Assembly: GCA_964443245.1 (NCBI GenBank)
Contig: CAYUEG010000018.1
Span: forward strand, 1 to 47,484
Direction of reading: 5' to 3'
Source of the DNA: CANJDH01 sp964443245
GTDB lineage: Bacteria > Pseudomonadota > Gammaproteobacteria > Burkholderiales > JAEUOS01
Length of the DNA: 47,484 nt
The notes under the pieces were generated by a model, which was given only the letters and a program-made list of their open reading frames with translations, was not told the DNA's origin and did not search any database. A program made the position numbers and the translations under genes. Each line of letters begins with the position of its first letter. Position 1 is the first letter of the stretch. This document shows positions 40,864 to 47,484 of the stretch, in pieces.

Positions 40864-43057
40864 GCACGCAGCGGCATCCGGCGCTGCGCGCAGTCTTGTA
40901 TTGGCGGGTGGCATGCTGTGCGTTTTCGCCATTGCCCAACCTGCCTGGTCTCAGGCGGGGGCCGTGCAGGGCGCAGGCGCGCCGCCTTCGATTACCGTTA
41001 CCGCCACCAGCGTGGCGCAGCCGGCATTCGATACGCCTGCTGCGGTGGACGTCGTGTCGGGGCGCACCCTGAAGGAGGGGCAGCGCCAGGTCAACCTGTC
41101 CGAAACGCTGGCCCGCGTGCCGGGTCTGCACATCGGTGACCGTCAGAACTACGCGCAGGACCTGCAGATCTCCTCGCGGGGCTTCGGTGCCCGTTCTTCA
41201 TTTGGCGTGCGCGGCATCCGTCTTTACGCCGACGGCATTCCGGCCAGCATGCCGGATGGCTCCGGCCAGGTTTCGCATTTCTCGCTGTCGTCAGCCGAAC
41301 GGGTGGAAGTGCTGCGCGGCCCGTTCTCGGCACTGCATGGCAATGCCGCCGGCGGCGTCATCGCTATCTTCAGCCAAGATGCGCCCCAGGGGCTGCGCAT
41401 CACGCCTGCGGTCAGCGCCGGCAGCTACGGCACCTGGCGTGCCGGGCTCAATGCCGCCGGCACGCTGAACCATGGAGGCATGCCAATCGGCTTCACCTTC
41501 GACGCCAGCCTGTTTGGCACCAAGGGCGCGCGTGACCATAGTGCTGCCACACGTGACTCCGAAAACGCCCGCGTCAAGTTCGCCTTGTCGGATGCCACCA
41601 CGTTTGCCCTGACGTGGAACCGCGTCAACATGCCCAATGCCCAGGACCCCGCCGGCCTCTCGCGCGCTGAACTGAACGCCAATCCGTCTCAAGCCACCGC
41701 CAGCGCACTGCAGTTCAACACGCGCAAATCGACCTACCAGTCGCAGATGGGCGGGGTACTCGAGCACACCTTCTCCCCGACGAATCAGCTGCGACTGAGC
41801 GCCTACGGCGGCGAGCGCAACATCGTGCAGTTCCTCTCCACCACGGTGGCAGCGCAAGCGGCGGCTACCAGTCAGGGCGGTGTCGTCGACCTGGATCGCG
41901 ATTTCTACGGCTTTGATGCGCGCTGGATCCACCAGGGATTCGCGCGCGACGGCGCCTACCACCTGACGGTCGGCATCGGGCGTGAACTGCAGAACGAAGT
42001 GCGACGCGGGTTCGAAAACTTTGTCGGTGCCCAGCTGGGCATCTTCGGCCGCTTGCGCCGGGATGAAGACAATCGCGTCGTCAACACCAGCCGCTTCGTC
42101 CAGGGCGAATGGCAGGCCTGGCCCAGCATCAAGCTTTCTGCCGGCGTACGCCATTCGTCGGTGTCGTTCACATCGAAGGATAAATACATCGTCGCGGGCA
42201 ACACCGACGACAGTGGCGCCATCAAGTACCGCGCCACCACGCCGGCCGCCGGCGTGGTGTGGAGTGTCACCCCTCGCTTGAACGTCTATGCCACCGTTGG
42301 CCGTGGTTTCGAGACCCCCACGTTTGCCGAGCTGGCTTACCGCTCCGCCGGCACCGGGCTGAACTTCACGCTCAAGCCGTCCACCAGCCGCCATGCGGAG
42401 GCCGGCGTCAAGGCCCAATTCGAGGGCGGTACCGTCAGCGCCACACTGTTTCGCGCCGACACCATCGACGAGATCGTCACGCTGAGCAACACGGGCGGCC
42501 GGGCGATTTTCCAGAATGCCGGACGCACCCAGCGGCGCGGCGCGGAAGTCGCCTTCATGAAGGCGTTCGCCGCCAGCGGCATCACCGTGAGCGGCGCCTA
42601 CACCTGGACGGAAGCCACCTACCGGGACGGCTTTCTCACCTGTGTGGCAACGCCCTGCGCCGCTCCCAACGTACCGGTGGCAGCGGGCAACAGCCTGCCA
42701 GCGGTACCGCGCCAGAGTCTGTTTGTGGAGGCACTGTGGCGCGCGCCGCGCACCTCAAGCGCCACCGGAGCATGGGGCAGCCCCTACGCCGCGCTGGAAC
42801 TGCGGCGCCTGTCGCAAATGTTCGTCGATGATCGCAACAGCGAGGCCGCCGAAGGCTACACGGTCGCCAACCTGCGCGCCGGCCTTGAACAGCGCCATGA
42901 CAAATGGACCATCTCGCAGTTCATGCGCATCGACAACCTCGCCAACGCGCGTTACGTGGGCTCGGTGATCGTCAATGAAGCCAACAGCCGGTTCTACGAA
43001 CCGGCACCGGGCCGCAACTGGACCCTGGGCCTGAGCGCCGCCTATCGCTTCCGGTAA
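40817..43057 (+). CDS. TonB-dependent outer-membrane receptor
   Basis: 746 residues. The start at 40817 overlaps the cytochrome gene by 47 bases; the following sequence gives a signal peptide ending AQPAWSQA. The plug domain (about 60-170) contains LSETLARVPGLHIGDRQ, SSRGFGARSSFGVRGIRLY and ERVEVLRGPFSALHGNAAGG. A 22-strand barrel follows, and the end is LGLSAAYRFR. TonB receptors import chelates or large nutrients by proton-motive force. In this position it may bring in the compound handled by the Sox-like and PQQ-like proteins, or a metal they need (Cu or a lanthanide). Substrate not readable. Confidence 0.9.
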   Translation: MKTCVTSPITSLNCPRHAAASGAARSLVLAGGMLCVFAIAQPAWSQAGAVQGAGAPPSITVTATSVAQPAFDTPAAVDVVSGRTLKEGQRQVNLSETLARVPGLHIGDRQNYAQDLQISSRGFGARSSFGVRGIRLYADGIPASMPDGSGQVSHFSLSSAERVEVLRGPFSALHGNAAGGVIAIFSQDAPQGLRITPAVSAGSYGTWRAGLNAAGTLNHGGMPIGFTFDASLFGTKGARDHSAATRDSENARVKFALSDATTFALTWNRVNMPNAQDPAGLSRAELNANPSQATASALQFNTRKSTYQSQMGGVLEHTFSPTNQLRLSAYGGERNIVQFLSTTVAAQAAATSQGGVVDLDRDFYGFDARWIHQGFARDGAYHLTVGIGRELQNEVRRGFENFVGAQLGIFGRLRRDEDNRVVNTSRFVQGEWQAWPSIKLSAGVRHSSVSFTSKDKYIVAGNTDDSGAIKYRATTPAAGVVWSVTPRLNVYATVGRGFETPTFAELAYRSAGTGLNFTLKPSTSRHAEAGVKAQFEGGTVSATLFRADTIDEIVTLSNTGGRAIFQNAGRTQRRGAEVAFMKAFAASGITVSGAYTWTEATYRDGFLTCVATPCAAPNVPVAAGNSLPAVPRQSLFVEALWRAPRTSSATGAWGSPYAALELRRLSQMFVDDRNSEAAEGYTVANLRAGLEQRHDKWTISQFMRIDNLANARYVGSVIVNEANSRFYEPAPGRNWTLGLSAAYRFR

Positions 43058-43063
43058 GGAATC

Positions 43064-43096
43064 GCCCAAGAGTGGCTCCAGGAGCCATTCTCGGGC
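43064..43096. repeat. Intergenic palindrome copy 6, extended stem
   Basis: Core AGAGTGGCTCC and GGAGCCATTCT around a central A, with one G-T pair that stays allowed in RNA. GCCC on the left and GGGC on the right extend the stem after a single A/C mismatch. It lies between the convergent TonB-receptor and MetE-core genes. It is the sixth clear member of the family. Confidence 0.75.
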
Positions 43097-43103
43097 CACC
43101 CGC

Positions 43104-44126
43104 TCACCTGCCGTAGCGGGTCCGCGCCAATTCCGCACCCAGCCCCAGTGCCTGCAACTTGGCCAGCGCGATCTCGCGATTCATCGGCGCCATGCCGCAA
43201 TTGGTGCAGGGGAACAGGTGTTCCTTCGGCACAAACTCAAGTGCGCGGCCGATGATGTCGGCCACTTCCTCCGGTGTCTCGACGCGATCCGACGCCACAT
43301 CAATCACACCCACCAGCACATCCTTGCCGTGCAACAGTTTCATCAGGTGGGCTGGCACCCTGGAGTTGGCGCATTCAAGCGATACCTGCTTGATGCGGCT
43401 GGCCGCGAGCACCGGAAAGATGGCTTCGTACTGGCGCCACTCGCCGCCCAGGGTTTGCTTCCAGTCGTTGTTGGCCTTGATCCCATAGCCATAGCAAATG
43501 TGCACCACCGTCGTCACGGACAATCCCTCGATGGCGCGCTCCAGCGCCGCAATACCCCAGGTCTTGACGTCGTCCATGTAGACGTTGAAGGCCGGTTCGT
43601 CAAACTGGATCACGTCCACGCCATCGGCCTGCAAGGCCAGGGCCTCCTGGTTGAGGAGTTCGGCGAAGGCCATCGCCAGCTTTTCGCGGCTGCCGTAGTA
43701 CTGGTCAGACACCGTATCGACGATGGTCATCGGCCCCGGCAAGGTGATCTTGAGTTTGCGCTGCGTATGGGCGCGCGCCAGACGCGCTTCCGTTGCGTGT
43801 ACCCGGCCCCTGAGCTTGAGCGGCCCGACCACCTGCGGCACCATGGCGTCGTAACGGTTGTTGCGAATCCCCATCTTGACCTTGTGTTCGAAATCGATGC
43901 CTTCGACGAACTCGACGAAGCCATGCACAAAGTGCTGCCGCGACTGCTCGCCTTCACTGACGATCGCCAGGCCCGCATCTTCCTGCGCCTTGAGCCAAAG
44001 CAGCGTGGCATCCCGTTTGGCCGTTTCGAGTTCCGCACCCTGCAGTTTCCATGCGGGCCAGAGTTTGTCGGTTTCGGAAAGCCAGAACGGCTTGGGCAGG
44101 CTGCCTACCAGCGTGGCATCAAACAT
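43104..44126 (-). CDS. MetE-core (cobalamin-independent methionine synthase family) methyltransferase-like protein
   Basis: 340 residues, equal to the catalytic half of MetE without the N-terminal domain. Zinc-ligand candidates are His209 and Cys211 (VHICYGYG), Glu251 (SLECANS) and Cys307 or Cys310 (PCTNCGM). DVIQFDEPAF near 171-180 is the conserved substrate aspartate/glutamate loop. AAGGAAA precedes the ATG. Stand-alone cores act in methionine synthesis with unusual methyl donors, or as epoxyalkane:coenzyme M transferases, so methylation of homocysteine is likely but not certain. It is divergent from a Bug receptor gene. Confidence 0.85.
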   Translation of the reverse strand: MFDATLVGSLPKPFWLSETDKLWPAWKLQGAELETAKRDATLLWLKAQEDAGLAIVSEGEQSRQHFVHGFVEFVEGIDFEHKVKMGIRNNRYDAMVPQVVGPLKLRGRVHATEARLARAHTQRKLKITLPGPMTIVDTVSDQYYGSREKLAMAFAELLNQEALALQADGVDVIQFDEPAFNVYMDDVKTWGIAALERAIEGLSVTTVVHICYGYGIKANNDWKQTLGGEWRQYEAIFPVLAASRIKQVSLECANSRVPAHLMKLLHGKDVLVGVIDVASDRVETPEEVADIIGRALEFVPKEHLFPCTNCGMAPMNREIALAKLQALGLGAELARTRYGR

Positions 44127-44251
44127 GGTGTGTTTCCTTGCTCAAAAGGATTGCGCGATGCATCGAGTTTACCGTGCACCATGACCGTCATTTGCAGCAA
44201 AGCGCTTCTGGCACAATGCGCCCTCTTTCCCGAACTACCCGGAGCCTTGCC

Positions 44252-45250
44252 ATGAATCACCTTCCCCGCCCGAACCGCAGGTTGATCGCAAGCGTGGGGG
44301 CCAGCGTACTGGCACTGGCGGCCCTGTTCGGATCCGGAACCGTCGTCGCGCAGCCGTATCCGAACAAGCCGATCAAGGCCATCGTGCCGTTTGCCCCGGG
44401 CAGTGCCACGGACCAGATCGCGCGCGCCTTCTCGGCCAAGATGACCGAGGTGCTGGGCCAGACCATCGTGATCGAGAACAAGCCCGGCGCCAACGGCATG
44501 CTGGGCGCCGATACCGTCGCCAAGGCACCGGCTGACGGTTACACCTTCCTCTTCGGCACGAACAGCACCAACGCGGCCTTGAAGAGCCTGATGAAAAAGC
44601 TGCCCTACGACCAGGACACGGCCTTCACGCCCATCGGCTACATGGGCTCGGTTCCGCTGATCGTCGCGGTCAACAATGATTTTCCCGCCAAAACCCTGGG
44701 TGAACTGATCAGCATGGCCAAGGCCAAGCCCGGCTCCATTAACTTCGCCACCGCCAGTACCTCACAACGCATCTCTTCCGAAATGCTTGCCAGCATGGCC
44801 GGCATCAAGATGACGCACGTGCCTTACAAGAGTGGCCCGAGCGCGATGACCGACCTGATCGGCGGGCAAGTCCACATGTTCACCGCCGATTTCGCTGTCA
44901 TGTTGCCGCAGGTCAAGGCTGGCAAGGTGCGCGCCCTCGCGGTCACTTCCAGTGCGCGCTCGGCAGCGGTGCCGGATGTGCCGACGGTCAATGAAGCGGC
45001 CGGCCTGAAAGACTACGAACTGATCGCCTTCTTCGGCGCCTACGGACCAGCCGGGATGCCGCGCGAGGCGGTGCAGAAACTCAACGAGGCGATCAACGCC
45101 GCCGCCCGCTCGAAGGAAGTGGTGGACCGCTTCTCCGCGCTGGGCATGGAAACCGCGCCCGGCACGCCGGAAGCCTTCGCCCAGCGCACCGCGCGCGAGG
45201 CGGTGAAATGGGCCAAGGCGATCAAGGACGCCGGAATCGAGCCCGAGTAA
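44252..45250 (+). CDS. Bug/TctC-family periplasmic solute-binding receptor
   Basis: 332 residues from the ATG at 44252, with GGAG eight bases upstream. Sec signal to about residue 33 (GTVVA). The first ligand loop reads PFAPGSATDQIARAFSAKM, with PGS in place of the usual PGG, followed by VIENKPGANGMLGADTVA and VPYKSGPSAMTDLIGGQVH. It stands alone between two convergent or divergent neighbours, with no transporter or enzyme gene in the same direction, so its ligand is open. It is 12 bases from the end of the convergent SDR gene. Confidence 0.92.
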   Translation: MNHLPRPNRRLIASVGASVLALAALFGSGTVVAQPYPNKPIKAIVPFAPGSATDQIARAFSAKMTEVLGQTIVIENKPGANGMLGADTVAKAPADGYTFLFGTNSTNAALKSLMKKLPYDQDTAFTPIGYMGSVPLIVAVNNDFPAKTLGELISMAKAKPGSINFATASTSQRISSEMLASMAGIKMTHVPYKSGPSAMTDLIGGQVHMFTADFAVMLPQVKAGKVRALAVTSSARSAAVPDVPTVNEAAGLKDYELIAFFGAYGPAGMPREAVQKLNEAINAAARSKEVVDRFSALGMETAPGTPEAFAQRTAREAVKWAKAIKDAGIEPE

Positions 45251-45262
45251 ACACCACCCGGA

Positions 45263-46177
45263 CTAGACCGGATCCCAGGTGAACACATCCTGGGATCGAT
45301 CCAGCTTGTAGAAATGCGCCTTCAGGGCCGGAATGGCGTGGTCGCCGATGGTTTCCGGCGTCCAGCCCTCCGAGCGCTGCACCGAACGCAGCGGCCGGTT
45401 CTGGCTGAACAGAAAAATCTCGTTGGCGCGCACCCCGAAGATCTGGCCCGTCACATCAGAGGCGGCATCGCTGGCCAGATAGACTGCCAGCGGCGCGATC
45501 TTGGCCGTTTCCATGCGCTTCAACTTTTCCACGCGCGCCTTCTGCTCGTCGGTCTCGACCGGGATCGAACCGATCATGCGGCTCCAGGCGAAGGGGGAAA
45601 TGCAGTTGGAGCGCACATTGAACTTGGCCATGTCCATTGCAATCGACTTGGAAAGCGCGGCAATACCGAGCTTGGCCGCCGCGTAGTTCGCCTGGCCAAG
45701 ATTGCCGATCAGGCCCGAAGTGGAAGTCATGTTGATGTAGCTGCCACGGTTCTCGCTCTTGAAATAGGGTGCCGCCGCGCGCGCCACATAGAACGTGCCG
45801 TTCAGGTGCACGTCGATCACGGCTTTCCACTCTTCCACGCTCATGTTGAAGAAGAAGCGGTCACGCAGGATGCCGGCATTGTTGACCACACAATCGATCT
45901 GCCCGAAGTTGTCGATCGCGGTCTTGATGATGCGGTTGGCGGCATCCCAGTCGGCCACGCTGTCGGTATTGGCCACGGCCACACCTCCGGCAGCCTTGAT
46001 CTCGTCGACCACCTTTTGTGCCGGCCCGGCGTCCTTGCCTTCCCCTGAAACCGAGGCGCCGATGTCATTGACCACCACCTTCGCGCCGTTGGCCGCCATC
46101 GCCAGGGCGAAATCCCTGCCAATGCCGCCACCCGCGCCGGTCACCACCACCACCTTGCCATCCAGCATCTTGCCCAT
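45263..46177 (-). CDS. SDR-family dehydrogenase (peroxisomal multifunctional enzyme type 2-like)
   Basis: 304 residues from the ATG at 46177, preceded by GGGGGAAGGG; a longer frame to 46336 runs into the thiolase-like gene's 5' end and is rejected. It has GAGGGIG (14-20), NNAG (99-102), Ser152/Ser154 and Tyr165-Lys169 (YAAAK). The loop between strands 2 and 3 (ASVSGEGKDAGPAQKVV) and a C-terminal extension of about 50 residues (FSQNRPLRSVQRSEGWTPE) match the 3-hydroxyacyl-CoA dehydrogenase part of the type 2 multifunctional enzyme. It fits beta-oxidation of a steroid-like or branched acyl-CoA together with the divergent thiolase-like gene. Confidence 0.9.
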   Translation of the reverse strand: MGKMLDGKVVVVTGAGGGIGRDFALAMAANGAKVVVNDIGASVSGEGKDAGPAQKVVDEIKAAGGVAVANTDSVADWDAANRIIKTAIDNFGQIDCVVNNAGILRDRFFFNMSVEEWKAVIDVHLNGTFYVARAAAPYFKSENRGSYINMTSTSGLIGNLGQANYAAAKLGIAALSKSIAMDMAKFNVRSNCISPFAWSRMIGSIPVETDEQKARVEKLKRMETAKIAPLAVYLASDAASDVTGQIFGVRANEIFLFSQNRPLRSVQRSEGWTPETIGDHAIPALKAHFYKLDRSQDVFTWDPV

Positions 46178-46279
46178 TGCCCTTCCCCCTGATTGAAATG
46201 ATCGACGCTCCGAGGCGCTGTCGTCCGTGCGCCTTCGCCTGCGGATTTTTGCACAAGGCCTGACCTGTGGCCGTATTGC

Positions 46280-46285
46280 TATAGT
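46280..46285 (+). promoter_or_regulatory. Candidate -10 box for the thiolase-like gene
   Basis: TATAGT at 46280-46285, 5/6 to consensus, 40 bases before the ATG. No good -35 is found at 16-18 bases. The 148-base gap shared with the divergent SDR gene otherwise shows nothing I can name. Confidence 0.3.
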
Positions 46286-46325
46286 TCCACTTCTCCCGCC
46301 TTGCCTTCTTCCACGAGCCTCCACC

Positions 46326-47484
46326 ATGACCATCAAAGGCCGCGCCTACATTGTCGGCGCTTACGAACACACCACCCGCAAGGCGCCCGACAAGTCGGTC
46401 GCGCAGCTGCATGCCGAATCAGCACGTGGCGCGCTGCTCGACGCGGGGCTGACCAAGAACGACATTGACGGCTACTTTTGTGCCGGTGATGCGCCCGGCC
46501 TCGGCCCGCTGTCGATGGTCGACTACATGGGCTTGAAGGTGCGCCACGTCGATTCGACGGAGACCGGCGGTTCGTCCTACCTGATCCACGTCGCCCACGC
46601 GGCCGAAGCGATTGCCCTGGGCAAGTGCAACGTGGCCCTGGTGACGCTGGCTGGCCGGCCCCGCTCGGAAGGCTCTTCCGGCACCCAGGCCCGCAACTAC
46701 GGCGCCGCCGCGCCGGATGCCGGCTTCGAGTTTCCGTACGGCATGGCCACTGCCAATGGCTACGGCATGGTGGCGATGCGCCACATGCATGAATTCGGTA
46801 CGACCAGCGAGCAGCTGGCGTGGGTCAAGGTCGCGGCCTCCCACCATGCGCAGTACAACGAGCATGCCATGTTGCGCGAAGTGGTCACGGTGGAAGAGGT
46901 CCTGGCATCCCCGCTGATCGCGGATCCGCTACACCGGCTCGATTGCTGCGTGGTCAGCGATGGCGGTGGCGCGGTGATCGTGGCACGGCCCGAGATCGCG
47001 AAGAAGCTCCACCGCCCGCTGGTCAGGATTCTCGGCGCAGGCGAATCCCCCAAAGGCCAGAACGGCGGCAAGGTGGACCTCACCACCTCCGGCGCGGCCT
47101 GGTCCGGCCCGGCGGCATTTGCCGAGGCAGGTGTCAAGCCCGGGGACATCCAGTACGCCTCGATCTACGACAGTTTCACCATCACCGTGCTGATGCAGCT
47201 GGAAGACCTGGGCTTCTGCAAGAAAGGGGAGGGTGGCAGGTTTGTGGCCGACGGCAACCTCATCTCCGGCACCGGCAAGTTGCCGTTCAACACCGATGGC
47301 GGCGGGCTGTGCAACAACCATCCGGCCAACCGCGGCGGCATGACCAAAGTGATCGAGGCGGTGCGCCAGTTGCGCGGCGAAGCGCATCCGAAGGTACAGG
47401 TGCCCAACTGCCGCCTGGCATTGGCGCAAGGCACCGGCGGCCAGCTCGGCTCGCGCCACGGCAGCGCCACCCTGATCATGGAAC
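46326..47484 (+). CDS. SCP2-thiolase-like protein without thiolase cysteines (partial, runs off the right edge)
   Basis: 386 codons from the ATG at 46326 are open to the window end (the end, GSATLIME, is close to the usual C-terminus of about 390). The thiolase fold is clear (SVAQLHAESARGALLDAGL, TTSGAAWSGPAAFAEAGVKP, IYDSFTITVLMQLEDLGF, NNHPANRGGM with His332). The N-terminal nucleophile region reads STETGGSSYL (77-86) with no cysteine, and the C-terminal CxG motif is replaced by AQGTGGQLGSRHG. Family members of this kind often pair with a DUF35 OB-fold protein in acyl-CoA side-chain cleavage; the downstream gene is outside the window. Confidence 0.85.
   Translation, partial: MTIKGRAYIVGAYEHTTRKAPDKSVAQLHAESARGALLDAGLTKNDIDGYFCAGDAPGLGPLSMVDYMGLKVRHVDSTETGGSSYLIHVAHAAEAIALGKCNVALVTLAGRPRSEGSSGTQARNYGAAAPDAGFEFPYGMATANGYGMVAMRHMHEFGTTSEQLAWVKVAASHHAQYNEHAMLREVVTVEEVLASPLIADPLHRLDCCVVSDGGGAVIVARPEIAKKLHRPLVRILGAGESPKGQNGGKVDLTTSGAAWSGPAAFAEAGVKPGDIQYASIYDSFTITVLMQLEDLGFCKKGEGGRFVADGNLISGTGKLPFNTDGGGLCNNHPANRGGMTKVIEAVRQLRGEAHPKVQVPNCRLALAQGTGGQLGSRHGSATLIME

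Overview
The window is high-GC, gene-dense chromosomal DNA with no rRNA, tRNA, insertion sequence, phage gene or CRISPR array that I can see. Its gene content fits a betaproteobacterium of the order Burkholderiales: four Bug/TctC-type periplasmic solute receptors, a divergent wrbA-DUF2069 / yihY-pyrF block, isoquinoline-oxidoreductase-type molybdenum hydroxylases, CaiB/BaiF CoA-transferase and a soxXYZA set. This is inference from gene content; no species can be named. One 100-base run of N (28068-28167) is an assembly gap inside a GIY-YIG gene. No stretch over 300 bases lacks a gene; the longest gap is 193 bases (19750-19942).

Layout. (1) 1-7900: the 5' end of a glutathione-S-transferase-like gene and a LysR regulator on the minus strand, then a plus-strand run of VOC protein, Bug receptor, beta-hydroxyacid dehydrogenase, IlvD/Edd dehydratase, SAF-domain oxidoreductase and CoA-transferase. 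This looks like import and breakdown of a hydroxylated (sugar-like) acid. A 9-bp dyad with a LysR-type core lies in the divergent gap. (2) 16823 down to 8009: a nine-gene minus-strand run of wrbA, DUF2069, two tandem SDR paralogues, alpha/beta hydrolase, FAD-linked oxidase, Ldh2-type dehydrogenase, amidase and Bug receptor. A 33-codon relic of a third SDR sits between DUF2069 and the SDRs, coupled by ATGA overlaps on both sides. (3) 16878-18571: yihY-pyrF. (4) 18664-25942: an exported amidohydrolase, an intradiol dioxygenase, two TPP enzymes, a cysteine-less maleate-isomerase homologue and a Bug receptor, suggesting aromatic or keto-acid catabolism. (5) 26065-32428: an SDR without the usual Tyr/Lys, an exported MetX-like hydrolase, the GIY-YIG gene, a GMC oxidoreductase and an orphan molybdopterin subunit. 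(6) 32539-36515, minus strand: a thiolase and a separate IorA-IorB type two-gene molybdenum hydroxylase. (7) 36647-43057: soxX, a SoxY-like carrier with an unusual C-terminal arm, soxZ and soxA, then a lipoprotein sorbosone-dehydrogenase-like protein, a diheme cytochrome c and a TonB-dependent receptor. No soxB or soxCD is present. (8) 43104-47484: a MetE-core methyltransferase, a Bug receptor, an SDR and a thiolase-like gene that runs off the right edge.

The two most interesting signals are a recurring intergenic palindrome and the Sox-like gene set. The palindrome has core GCTCC-N-GGAGC and variable but self-complementary outer arms, and it sits at gene ends, mostly convergent ones. The soxXYZA set lacks soxB and has a non-GGCGG carrier arm next to a quinoprotein-like dehydrogenase. 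Several genes also have a good -10 hexamer only 6-11 nt before the start codon, suggesting leaderless or near-leaderless transcripts.
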